The position numbers and the translations under genes are program-made. This document shows positions 1-5,809 of a stretch of DNA of 32,985 nucleotides, in pieces (positions within the stretch are counted from its first letter, which is position 1; each line of letters begins with the position of its first letter). The notes below the pieces were generated by a model. The model was given only the letters and a program-made list of their open reading frames with translations. It did no database searches and was not told the DNA's origin. This stretch comes from Halomonas llamarensis (GTDB lineage Bacteria > Pseudomonadota > Gammaproteobacteria > Pseudomonadales > Halomonadaceae): NCBI RefSeq assembly GCF_023555005.1, contig NZ_JAMJPJ010000036.1:1-32985 (forward strand), read 5' to 3'.

Positions 1-126
1 GGTACGTCTTCGAAACATTGCCCACGCTCAACGACGACGAGCTCACCACGCTGCTGCCCTGGCACTGGAAGGACACATTACCCGGCTGAGCGACGCCTGC
101 CCAGATGTGGTTAATGGCTCGCTTAC
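1..126 (+). mobile_element. Right end of an IS66-family insertion sequence
   Basis: The window opens inside an insertion sequence. The end of a transposase frame is followed by about 37 bp and then the bases CGCTTAC at 120-126. Read from outside, this is GTAAGCG, the usual start of IS66-family terminal inverted repeats. The other end lies outside the window, so the inverted-repeat pair and any 8-bp target duplication (which would begin GTTTCGCG at 127) cannot be checked. The next feature is a truncated attC-like site, so the element may have landed in, or deleted part of, a cassette. Confidence 0.6.
3..89 (+). CDS. IS66-family transposase (TnpC), C-terminal fragment
   Basis: Frame 3 is open from the window edge to a TGA at 87-89 and gives 28 residues. 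They contain YVFETLPTLNDDEL and LLPWHW. The pattern of a predicted helix, then 'LP', then 'LLPW(N/H)W' close to the stop is the characteristic C-terminus of IS66 transposases. Only the tail is present, so catalytic residues cannot be assessed. The GTAAGCG-type end just downstream supports the assignment. Confidence 0.6.
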   Translation, partial: YVFETLPTLNDDELTTLLPWHWKDTLPG

Positions 127-244
127 GTTTCGCGATGCCAAGCAGTTGATGAGGCGAAAAACGTGGCACACGTGCTCCATGCCGCTCCCTCTGGATTTGA
201 TTTAGGCGATATCACCAACCGGACAACTAGGCTGACAGAGGGGG

Positions 245-278
245 GTAGGCCGGAACGAATTTGATTGCCTTGTTATAT
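245..278. repeat. attC1: truncated attC-like site, one arm only
   Basis: This stretch holds CCGGAACGAA and the core GTTATAT at 272-278, next to the stop of the lipoprotein gene. The same CCGGAACG-to-GTTA arm occurs in attC3 (near 1378-1407) and attC8 (near 31811-31839). The opposite arm is not recognisable in 127-244, so the site looks truncated, perhaps by the IS66 insertion. Nothing else was recognised in 127-244. Confidence 0.5.
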
Positions 279-280
279 TC

Positions 281-718
281 TTAGAGATCAGCACAACGGC
301 CAAGCGCAACATCTAGGGGGCTACCATCAAGATCTTTTGCCATGTTCGCTAACTGCTGCGCTCGTACATCAAGCTCTGTCAGCTGATCATTACTCAATTT
401 TTTGAGTTCCTCAGGGCAAACTTCTGAAAAATCCTCGAGTGCATCATCGTGTCGAGATCCTTGGATCATTGGGCGGCAATAATTAATAATTTGAGCCCTC
501 TGGGAAATGTAGGCGCGACTAAGCACATCGAACGTTGCCGCATAGAGCATTACATTCTTAGGGTCGATAATTGACGAGACGACAGTGTCAGCTATACATT
601 GCTGCTTCTTTGTCAAAGCTTCACCGGCTTCAAGCTTCTTCTGAATATTATCTGTTGTCTCCTCTTCTCCACACCCAACCAAAACTAGTAAAGAGCAAGC
701 AACTACGAGATTTCGCAT
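281..718 (-). CDS. Cassette-encoded small lipoprotein, unknown function
   Basis: The product is 145 residues if translation starts at ATG 718, which has a good ribosome site (CAGGAGA) about 6 nt upstream. The longer open frame to 808 would run through attC2 and is not believed. The N-terminus is a typical lipoprotein signal with lipobox LVGC (Cys 16), followed by GEEE. The acidic residues after the Cys suggest anchoring to a membrane facing the periplasm. Three further Cys (CIADT, NYCRP, EVCPEE) and a fourth near the C-terminus could form disulfides. I do not recognise the family. The gene lies alone between attC1 and attC2 on the minus strand, as expected of a single-gene integron cassette, and its base composition is lower in GC than the cob region. 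Confidence 0.75.
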   Translation of the reverse strand: MRNLVVACSLLVLVGCGEEETTDNIQKKLEAGEALTKKQQCIADTVVSSIIDPKNVMLYAATFDVLSRAYISQRAQIINYCRPMIQGSRHDDALEDFSEVCPEELKKLSNDQLTELDVRAQQLANMAKDLDGSPLDVALGRCADL

Positions 719-740
719 ACGTCTCCTGAGTCTGAATTGA

Positions 741-800
741 ATATAACGACAACCATCAGCCGCGCAATATACGAGCGTCGGCTGAATGGCATTGTTATGC
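741..800. repeat. attC2: 60-bp integron cassette recombination site
   Basis: The site starts with ATATAAC and ends with GTTATGC, matching the simple-site cores (RYYYAAC ... GTTRRRY-like). Between them are inverted arms CCATCAGCCG and CGGCTGAATGG with unpaired bases, as in attC. It is nearly the same as attC4, sharing CCATCAGCCGCGC and CGAGCGTCGGCTG. It sits exactly between two minus-strand genes. Confidence 0.8.
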
Positions 801-804
801 ATGC

Positions 805-1290
805 TCATTTCTGGTCTTCAAGGAAAAGTAAATGAACATCATCTCTAAGCGAGCCCCTGAGCTTGTTCTTTGCTTTCCATATATGCTCTCGCTGCTCTCG
901 CGTATACTTGCCATCCTCATCAGGCTCAACGAGAATGGCTTCTCGAAGCCGGTAATATGCGTTTAATGACCTCAAGGATAATATAAAGCTCGCATCATTG
1001 GACGCCCATTCCGAAATGGCATGATACACTTTCGTTAATTCTTCTTGTTTCAACCCGTCATTTTCTTTGATGCTACTTAATAAATTTTGGGTAATACTAA
1101 AAGCTTTAGGGTAGGCTTCGATTCTCTTCTCATATAGCCTTTCTGTAAGCTTTCTCTCCAACTCTCTTTCCTGACGCTCTTTGTCCGTTTCCGCTTTATA
1201 GCGAGTAGCCCATAATGTAACCAGTGAAACAATGAGTGAAACTGTTGCGGCTATTAATGCACTAGCTAAGTTTGAATCCATGCTCATCAT
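805..1290 (-). CDS. Cassette-encoded membrane-anchored coiled-coil protein, unknown
   Basis: The product is 161 residues. Residues 6-28 form one hydrophobic segment (SNLASALIAATVSLIVSL). A strongly charged stretch follows (about 30-60, rich in K, E and R, with heptad-like spacing), so a single-pass membrane anchor with a cytoplasmic coiled coil is likely. The rest is predicted helical and contains no motif I recognise. Three start codons lie together (1290, 1287, 1281); an AAGAAGAAG stretch precedes them and does not decide between them. The gene lies between attC2 and attC3 and is transcribed like its neighbours. I assign no function. Small membrane-anchored helical proteins are common among cassette genes of unknown role. 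Confidence 0.75.
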   Translation of the reverse strand: MMSMDSNLASALIAATVSLIVSLVTLWATRYKAETDKERQERELERKLTERLYEKRIEAYPKAFSITQNLLSSIKENDGLKQEELTKVYHAISEWASNDASFILSLRSLNAYYRLREAILVEPDEDGKYTREQREHIWKAKNKLRGSLRDDVHLLFLEDQK

Positions 1291-1302
1291 CTTCTTCTTG
1301 GC

Positions 1303-1407
1303 GTATAACGCCGTTGTTCAGCGGCGACCTTTTTGTAGCGAAGCGGAGAAAAGGGCGTCCGGTGGAGGGCCGCCAGGCCCGGAACGAACTGGAACTATTG
1401 GTTAGAT
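1303..1407. repeat. attC3: about 105-bp cassette recombination site
   Basis: The outer cores are GTATAAC (1303) and GTTAGAT (to 1407). The interior holds inverted arms and the blocks GGGCGTCCGGTGGAGG and CCCGGAACGAA. The same blocks recur in attC8 at the other end of the window (GGGCGTCCGGTGAAGG, CCGGAACG). The site's end overlaps the last codons of the next gene, whose stop is at 1395, as is usual for cassette ORFs. Confidence 0.8.
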
Positions 1408-2069
1408 TCCTCTGACTTCTCACCTTTAACGTTCAACTTACCTTCCGCTTGCTTATCAGCCAATGGAGCGACTCTCCTGAACACCGACAATAAAATTTTA
1501 AGCTTCATCACTGGGTTGTTTTGAGTCCGTTGATCGATCAAGCTCTCATGCTCTGGCGATAGGCCAAAGACCTTTACAAGCTCCTTGGATGATTTTTTAC
1601 AGAACTCAATTTGTCGATTTTTGAGGTCAAGCTCTTCCTTCGCCAAATTGATTTGGGAAAGTTTATGCTCGACTGCCCCTTTTTGAATGTTCCGATAAGT
1701 ATCGTGGGCAGCATTTATTGATGAGCAAACCGCTTTGACTATTCCTGCAACAGTACTTGCTGCCAGAAGGAGGAGAGAAAGTTCAATGAATCCAGGTGAT
1801 GCATACTGGATTCGCTGGACTTCAGGGCGACGTTCGCGGGGTATTTTATGAAACAACTGATTGAAAAAGTTTACAGTGCTATACCCGCCTTTCCACGGAA
1901 ATTTTCCATAGATGTAGTCAATTTCTGCTCGCCGAGCAGATGACAACTCTGGCATCAGAGAATACGCGAAACCGTAAAGATGGATATAGTTTTTCGTGAC
2001 ATCGGATAGCTCTTCTAAGCTCCATCGCCCATCCAACTCGAGCTGTATCTTCTCTTCGACCAGTGGCAT
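1395..2069 (-). CDS. Cassette-encoded protein with one membrane segment, unknown
   Basis: The product is 224 residues from ATG 2069, with a strong ribosome site (GGAGG, 5 nt spacing). Residues 1-85 are soluble and aromatic-rich. A motif IQYASPGFIEL leads into a hydrophobic helix (about 91-115, ELSLLLLAASTVAGIVK). After it comes a charged helical region (about 120-160) and a C-terminal tail rich in K and E. I do not recognise the family and give no function. The stop codon lies inside attC3, so gene and recombination site are fused as in true cassettes. The layout, with an N-domain, one membrane helix and a C-terminal coiled coil, is also found in some phage-defence effectors; that is only an analogy. 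Confidence 0.75.
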   Translation of the reverse strand: MPLVEEKIQLELDGRWSLEELSDVTKNYIHLYGFAYSLMPELSSARRAEIDYIYGKFPWKGGYSTVNFFNQLFHKIPRERRPEVQRIQYASPGFIELSLLLLAASTVAGIVKAVCSSINAAHDTYRNIQKGAVEHKLSQINLAKEELDLKNRQIEFCKKSSKELVKVFGLSPEHESLIDQRTQNNPVMKLKILLSVFRRVAPLADKQAEGKLNVKGEKSEESNQ

Positions 2070-2082
2070 GAATCCTCCAAAA

Positions 2083-2142
2083 ATCTAACGCTGGCCATCA
2101 GCCGCGCGAGGCACGAGCGTCGGCTGCATGGTTTGGTTGTGT
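2083..2142. repeat. attC4: 60-bp cassette recombination site
   Basis: The cores are ATCTAAC (2083-2089) and GTTGTGT (2136-2142). The arms GGCCATCAGCCG and CGGCTGCATGGTTTGG pair imperfectly. Nearly all of the interior matches attC2, so the two sites belong to one subfamily. Confidence 0.8.
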
Positions 2143-2148
2143 GATTCC

Positions 2149-2877
2149 CTACGACACATTACCGACCAGTATGTCAATTGGTGTTTTATAGGCTTTGACT
2201 GAAATACCCCAGACTTCACTGGTATGCTGGCACCCGCCACAAACCAGCGCTACCAGACGCCCGGATCTGTCCATGATTGGAGCTCCGCTACATCCTTTAA
2301 AGTGATCATGGCCCGGATGCGAGAAAGGTAATTTGAAGAAATGATAATCGTCTTCAGTACGCAGGAACCTTAGCTGATCGTATACTCGAATCTCGCCGCC
2401 GAAATAAACTTGCCCGAAGTGGTTCTCCGCAGAAGGCATCACCATGCCGCAAAACCCGAACTCTTCACTATTATCTGGCTCGTCCAACAAGCTTGGTGAA
2501 TGCACATTAATTGGTTTTTCCGATTTAACTGAATTATCGGAAGCCTCGATTTCTTGTCGATAGGCGATGAAGCTTGATGGCACTTCTACATAAGAAAAAT
2601 CTACATCCTCAAGCGTAGGGTTTGATAACGTCGCCTTTGCAAGGAAATTCATTGCGCCTAATTGATAGTTGCATGTCCCACGCCCTGGAACGTATTTCTG
2701 CTGTATCGCCCAATTACCTTGGTCCCCTGTGGCGTGGGATACCGTCAAGAGGATGCGTCTTCCCAAATAATCTATCAAACAACCAGACGCAATGCCGGCG
2801 GGCAAGCTCTTCTCGTTTAGCCTAACAAGCTGAACGCTAGACAGCCATAACCACATTTGTAATTCACTGAAAGACAT
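2149..2877 (-). CDS. Cassette-encoded trypsin-like serine protease
   Basis: The product is 242 residues from ATG 2877, chosen because AAAGGAGAG lies 4 nt upstream; the longer frame to 2913 enters attC5. A chymotrypsin-fold peptidase is suggested by three segments in the right order: LLTVSHATGD (His, near residue 48), EDVDFSYVEV (Asp, near 92) and FKGCSGAPI (Ser of the GxSGxP motif, near 200), followed by the usual strand RLVALVCGG. A His-rich loop (HPGHDHFKG) precedes the Ser motif. There is no signal peptide, so it should act in the cytoplasm, unlike DegP/DegQ, and no PDZ domain is present. The target is unknown. Cytoplasmic trypsin-like domains occur in bacterial conflict systems; a defence role here is inference only. 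Confidence 0.75.
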   Translation of the reverse strand: MSFSELQMWLWLSSVQLVRLNEKSLPAGIASGCLIDYLGRRILLTVSHATGDQGNWAIQQKYVPGRGTCNYQLGAMNFLAKATLSNPTLEDVDFSYVEVPSSFIAYRQEIEASDNSVKSEKPINVHSPSLLDEPDNSEEFGFCGMVMPSAENHFGQVYFGGEIRVYDQLRFLRTEDDYHFFKLPFSHPGHDHFKGCSGAPIMDRSGRLVALVCGGCQHTSEVWGISVKAYKTPIDILVGNVS

Positions 2878-2894
2878 CGACTCTCCTTTTGAAC

Positions 2895-2979
2895 ACATAA
2901 CGCCGCTCAGCACGCGCGGTTACGGAATGGAGGCGGAGCCGCAATGCAGTAACCGTCGCCGTGACTGGCATGGTTATGA
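2895..2979. repeat. attC5: 85-bp cassette recombination site
   Basis: The cores are ACATAAC (2895) and GTTATGA (to 2979). The arms CGGTTACGG and CAGTAACCG are inverted, with the block GGAATGGAGGCGGAG between them. The same block in attC7 at the right edge reads GGAATGGAGCCGAAG. The stop codon of the next gene (2974-2976) lies within the core. Confidence 0.8.
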
Positions 2980-3426
2980 CTTGATACGTTTAGCATACTT
3001 CTTGACCACAAGATCATAGGACTCATTCAGCAAAGGTTCCAACTCTTGGATCATCGCTTTGTCGGGATTGAGAACACATACCCAAGACATCCACGCGTAT
3101 ACCGGGTGCGGTAAGACAGTATTTAACTCGGTGAAATCATGGCGCGTATTCACCACCCCACCAGCACCAGGCCTGGCAGGCCTTTTCCCCAGTGTTTTTT
3201 CGTAGGACGATTTACTTATGCCGAAATTGAACCGGAACACCCCTTCACGACTGAGGTTCGACCCCTTGTCATTATCCCCATCCTTGTCTTTGAGTGTTGC
3301 AAAATAAACGCCCCGAGGAAGTCGCCGGTCAGGGTTGTAGAAGAACGACTGCTCGCCCCAGGCATCGACCGTAACCAGCCCCTGGTATTGGTCAACAATG
3401 TACTCCGAAATTTCCTTTTTCTGCAT
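2974..3426 (-). CDS. Cassette-encoded DUF6194-like protein
   Basis: The product is 150 residues from ATG 3426, which has AAGGAAAG upstream; the open frame continues to 3501 without a good start. Segments that recall DUF6194 are QSFFYNPDRR near the N-terminus, REGVFRFNFGISKSSYEKTLG in the middle and HPVYAWMSWVCVLNP towards the end, with a helical tail. The family is uncharacterised; members are small soluble proteins sometimes linked with the MmcQ/YjbR fold. It is the most distal gene of the left cassette group, next to 440 bp without a gene. I recalled the family from memory and could not search it. Confidence 0.75.
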   Translation of the reverse strand: MQKKEISEYIVDQYQGLVTVDAWGEQSFFYNPDRRLPRGVYFATLKDKDGDNDKGSNLSREGVFRFNFGISKSSYEKTLGKRPARPGAGGVVNTRHDFTELNTVLPHPVYAWMSWVCVLNPDKAMIQELEPLLNESYDLVVKKYAKRIKS

Positions 3427-3744
3427 GTTGCTTTCCTTAGTCATAACAGTGATTAGACTGCGCGTTCTGATATTGAATAAACGCGCTGCGCTATTCATCA
3501 TTCATATCGCGCGCGCCGGAACAGCCATAATCATCTGATATTCAAGTCGATGAACAATAGTTTGGCTGTATATCCAAAATTCGCGCGTCCGCTTGTTTTG
3601 CTCTGTTCAATCATACTCTATTCATAAATTTGGCTTAGGTCACGCGTCGGGCAGGTAAAATTTTGCCGGTGTGGGGTTGAGGGCATGCGAAGTGGAGGAA
3701 CGCAATATTTTACAAGTTATTGTTTTCGTTGGCTTATTTAATGC

Positions 3745-3771
3745 TGATCGCCCAATGAATTGGGCTCCTAC
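3745..3771. repeat. REP-like palindromic unit 1
   Basis: On the minus strand the unit reads GTAGGAGCCCAATTCATTGG and then GCGATCA. The hairpin is CCCAA-TTCA-TTGGG behind a GTAGGAGC head. Unit 2 has the same head, loop and tail, but the stem has changed on both sides, so pairing is conserved. This is the pattern of dispersed REP sequences mobilised by RAYT-type transposases. Confidence 0.6.
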
Positions 3772-3807
3772 GCCCTCTCACCGCGGGCTTGGTGGCACGG
3801 TGGTTGC

Positions 3808-3834
3808 TGATTACGCAATGAGTTGCGCTCCTGC
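3808..3834. repeat. REP-like palindromic unit 2
   Basis: On the minus strand the unit reads GCAGGAGCGCAACTCATTGC and then GTAATCA. The hairpin is CGCAA-CTCA-TTGCG. Compared with unit 1 (63 bp away, same orientation), stem bases differ in a compensatory way (CCCAA/TTGGG versus CGCAA/TTGCG). Confidence 0.6.
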
Positions 3835-3865
3835 AGGGCACCGTGCACTTCGCTGGGTGGGCGTT

Positions 3866-4306
3866 TTAGGCTTTGAGGACGTAACGCAGGGTTTCGACGA
3901 CTTGGTCGGTGGTGGTGCACCAGGCTTGGGCGCCTGCGTCGACTTCTTTTAGCGGGTGGACGATGTCTTCGCTGTGCAGGGTGATGTAGGGCTTGGCGAG
4001 GGCGGCGCAGTAGCCTGCATCGAAGGCGGCGTTCCATTGCTTGTATTTGTCGCCGAAGCGTACGACGACCAGGTCGGCCTGTTCGATCATGGTGCGGGTG
4101 CGGATGGCGTTGACCTTGGAGGACTGGTGGTCGCGCCAGAAGCTATTTTCAGGTTTGCCGAGGTGGTCACCGGCGGCGTCCGAGGCGTCGTGGTCAGTCA
4201 CCGGGGCGGTGAAGACGATATCCAGGCCTGCCGCGTCGGCGCCGCGTTGGATCTCATCGCGCCAGTCGGTGTGGATCTCGCCGGATAGATAAACGTAAAA
4301 GCTCAT
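3866..4306 (-). CDS. ytoQ: YtoQ family protein
   Basis: The product is 146 residues from ATG 4306 with a good ribosome site (CAGGAGCG). It matches my recollection of YtoQ proteins: N-terminal YVYLSGEIHTDWRDEI, then FTAPVTDHDASD, a middle NAIRTRTMIEQADLVVVRFG and YKQWNAAFDAGYCAALAKP. These features also relate it to nucleoside 2-deoxyribosyltransferase-like folds, in which the GEI and 'ADLVVVRFG...QWNAAFDAGY' parts form the nucleotide pocket. The biochemical role of YtoQ is not established. The gene follows brnTA on the same strand and has a palindrome upstream (4350-4368). Its higher GC content suggests a core gene, not a cassette. Confidence 0.85.
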   Translation of the reverse strand: MSFYVYLSGEIHTDWRDEIQRGADAAGLDIVFTAPVTDHDASDAAGDHLGKPENSFWRDHQSSKVNAIRTRTMIEQADLVVVRFGDKYKQWNAAFDAGYCAALAKPYITLHSEDIVHPLKEVDAGAQAWCTTTDQVVETLRYVLKA

Positions 4307-4349
4307 GGTCGCTCCTGATAACGCAATTATTTAGTCAATACGGTTATTT

Positions 4350-4368
4350 TATGGAAAAACATTCCATA
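4350..4368. promoter_or_regulatory. Inverted repeat upstream of ytoQ
   Basis: TATGGAA and TTCCATA form a perfect 7-bp inverted repeat around AAACA, 44 bp upstream of the ytoQ start. On the minus strand a -10-like TAAAAT lies just downstream. It may be an operator or a weak hairpin; no regulator is identified. Confidence 0.4.
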
Positions 4369-4380
4369 TTGATACCGGCG

Positions 4381-4458
4381 TCATATCGCTTGCCATCACA
4401 GGTGACAAAACCAGAGTGGAGCGGGGGTTTTGTCATCCGGTGCATGGCTTGGTTAGCT
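4381..4458. repeat. attC6: degenerate attC-like site behind the toxin-antitoxin pair
   Basis: The core GTTAGCT (4452-4458) overlaps the antitoxin stop codon. The arms TGACAAAACC (4403-4412) and GGTTTTGTCA (4425-4434) pair perfectly. Outside them GCCATCACAGG and CCGGTGCATGGC pair with bulged bases, as in attC. The left core (TCATATCGC) has lost the RYYYAAC consensus. The hairpin could also serve as a terminator, but the absence of a T-run on the minus strand and the outer pairing favour a decayed attC. Confidence 0.5.
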
Positions 4459-4729
4459 ACCGATCCTCATGCAAGCGACCTTCCACATATTTATGGAGGA
4501 TGCTGGCAACAAGTGTTTGGTAGGGGATCCCTTCCTCCAGGGCTTTCTTCTGGAGCCCACGAAGATCTTTAGAAGACAGCCTGATGTTGATACGAGCATC
4601 TTTCTTGAACATGGCTTCGGCATACTGCTGGTGCCGCGCTTTTCTATCCTCAACCTCTGATGCTCGCTGTAACTCTCCGGCATCGAAGACATCCAGAATT
4701 TCCTGTTCTTCTTTATCCAGCCTGCTCAT
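4457..4729 (-). CDS. brnA: CopG/BrnA-type antitoxin
   Basis: The product is 90 residues. The second half, DARINIRLSSKDLRGLQKKA, then GIPYQTLVASILHKYVEGRL, is a ribbon-helix-helix fold: a beta strand with alternating R, N and R, then two helices. CopG-like antitoxins use this fold to bind DNA and repress their own promoter. The first half is acidic and helical and would contact the toxin. The gene overlaps the upstream toxin by ATGA, so the two are translationally coupled. The toxin-first order fits BrnT-BrnA. The stop codon merges into attC6. The symbol is given by analogy; other RHH antitoxin families remain possible. Confidence 0.75.
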   Translation of the reverse strand: MSRLDKEEQEILDVFDAGELQRASEVEDRKARHQQYAEAMFKKDARINIRLSSKDLRGLQKKALEEGIPYQTLVASILHKYVEGRLHEDR

Positions 4730-5004
4730 TTCGGACCTCCCAAATAGGTTTTGGTCGCTTTCCGGCTCGGGATGATCGTTTTCAAAAAAACCTCATCTTC
4801 CGACTCTATAAAGGGCACCAGATAGGCATACCCTTCTATCTCAATCACGTGAATCTGTTGGCCAGGATACCGCTCCTGATTCGGATGCTCGAACGTATCC
4901 AGAATGCCCCCAACCGAGATATGCAACACCACATCCTCGAACGAGATGTTCCTTTCTCCTTGGAGACGTTTGTTCTTCTCTGGGTTCCATGAGATCGGTT
5001 TCAT
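4726..5004 (-). CDS. brnT: BrnT-family toxin
   Basis: The product is 92 residues from ATG 5004; the open frame to 5145 overlaps cobF and is rejected. N-terminal ISWNPEKNKRLQGERNISFE and C-terminal FLKTIIPSRKATKTYLGGP fit the BrnT pattern of an early W-(D/N)-P-x-K, '(I/V)SFE' and a closing RKAT. BrnT toxins resemble RelE ribonucleases and are neutralised by an RHH antitoxin, here encoded just downstream. The start lies 43 bp behind the cobF stop with a palindromic operator between, so the pair probably has its own autoregulated promoter as well as cob read-through. The module may be a captured stabilising cassette. Confidence 0.75.
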   Translation of the reverse strand: MKPISWNPEKNKRLQGERNISFEDVVLHISVGGILDTFEHPNQERYPGQQIHVIEIEGYAYLVPFIESEDEVFLKTIIPSRKATKTYLGGPK

Positions 5005-5016
5005 AAGCCCAAGCTT

Positions 5017-5031
5017 AGCACATTGTGTGCT
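5017..5031. promoter_or_regulatory. Palindromic operator of the toxin-antitoxin pair
   Basis: AGCACA-TTG-TGTGCT is a perfect 15-bp palindrome 13 bp upstream of the toxin start. RHH antitoxins bind short palindromes at this position, so autorepression is the natural reading. On the plus strand the hairpin is followed by TTTTTG, so a weak plus-strand terminator cannot be excluded, although no plus-strand gene ends here. Confidence 0.55.
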
Positions 5032-5047
5032 TTTTGTACTCAGAAGC

Positions 5048-5809
5048 TCACAGCGGCTTTTTAGCCAGCAGGTAAATATCCATAATCCAGCCGTGCTGTT
5101 CGCGCAGGCTGGCGCGATGCTGGATGATCTCGTCGCTGACCTCATCTAGCCAGCCTTTGATCAGGCACTGTTTCTCCATGCCCAGGTAGGCGCCCCACCA
5201 GATGTAGGTATCGTCGGCAGGCAGCGTGGTAAAGGCCCCGCCGCTGTCGAGCATCACGGCGACGGTGGCGGCGTCGCTTGGCCAGCCGCGTTCGCGCAGG
5301 CGGCGGCCGGTGGTGATCTGGATGGGCTCGGCCAGGGCGTTCAGCGGTATGCGGTGCTCGGCGGTGAGTACCTGCAGGCTGGTGATGCCTGGCACCACCT
5401 CGACGTTTACTTGTCCCCCGGTGGTGCCCAGGCGTTCGGCGATGCGCAGGCTGCTGTCGTAGAGCGAGGGGTCGCCCCAGATCAGCATGCCGACCCGCCC
5501 ACCTTCGGGCAGGTGGCGTGCCATCAGCGATGCCCACACCTCGGCGATGGCCTTGTGCCATTCATCAACGGCGCCAAGATAATCGCCCCGCTCGCCGCGC
5601 TTAGGCAAGTCGAATTCGACGATTTGGGCCTGTTCGGGCTCGCGTAGCAGGGTTTGGCACAGCAGGCGGCGCAGGTCGACCAGGTCGCTTTTGGCTTCGC
5701 CTTTGCGCGGCAGCAGGATCAGGTCGGCGTCATTGAGGGCCCGCACGGCGGCGAGCGTGACGTGGTCGGGGTTGCCCGTGCCGATGCCGATCAGCGAAAG
5801 CGTCGTCAT
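5048..5809 (-). CDS. cobF: Precorrin-6A synthase (deacetylating)
   Basis: CobF methylates C1 of precorrin-5 with SAM and releases the extruded acetyl group as acetate, giving precorrin-6A. It is specific to the aerobic (late cobalt) B12 route. The 253 residues show the tetrapyrrole methylase fold: [12 protein letters not shown] (8-19), WGDPSLYDS (111-119, the SAM loop) and VVPGITSLQ (138-146). Length fits the family. The start ATGA overlaps the cobM stop, so the two are coupled. It is the last gene of the cob operon; the toxin-antitoxin operator follows. Confidence 0.93.
   Translation of the reverse strand: MTTLSLIGIGTGNPDHVTLAAVRALNDADLILLPRKGEAKSDLVDLRRLLCQTLLREPEQAQIVEFDLPKRGERGDYLGAVDEWHKAIAEVWASLMARHLPEGGRVGMLIWGDPSLYDSSLRIAERLGTTGGQVNVEVVPGITSLQVLTAEHRIPLNALAEPIQITTGRRLRERGWPSDAATVAVMLDSGGAFTTLPADDTYIWWGAYLGMEKQCLIKGWLDEVSDEIIQHRASLREQHGWIMDIYLLAKKPL

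Larger units (their letters stand above)
3427..3865. other. Intergenic stretch with two REP-like palindromes
   Basis: No convincing gene lies in these 439 bp. The right part carries two REP-like units, listed separately. Positions 3502-3535 include GCGCCGGAACAG followed by CCATAATC, which faintly recalls an attC arm but has no partner. The middle (3540-3660) is AT-richer and holds nothing I recognise. Open frames here lack ribosome sites and overlap the repeats. Confidence 0.5.

Noticed and set aside
281..808. Long form of the lipoprotein gene (175 codons)
   Set aside because: The first 30 codons translate attC2; ATG 718 has a ribosome site and gives a proper lipoprotein signal.
3671..3952. 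Plus-strand open frame of 93 codons
   Set aside because: It spans the REP-like repeats and runs into ytoQ on the other strand; no ribosome site or recognisable protein.
4403..4434. Hairpin TGACAAAACC/GGTTTTGTCA as a rho-independent terminator
   Set aside because: No T-run on the minus strand where brnTA would end, and the pairing extends outward with bulges to a GTTAGCT core, which fits a decayed attC better. A terminator role is not excluded.
4726..5145. Long form of the BrnT-like gene (139 codons)
   Set aside because: The extra 47 residues are the reverse frame of the cobF end and run through the palindromic operator; the internal ATG at 5004 gives the family's normal length.
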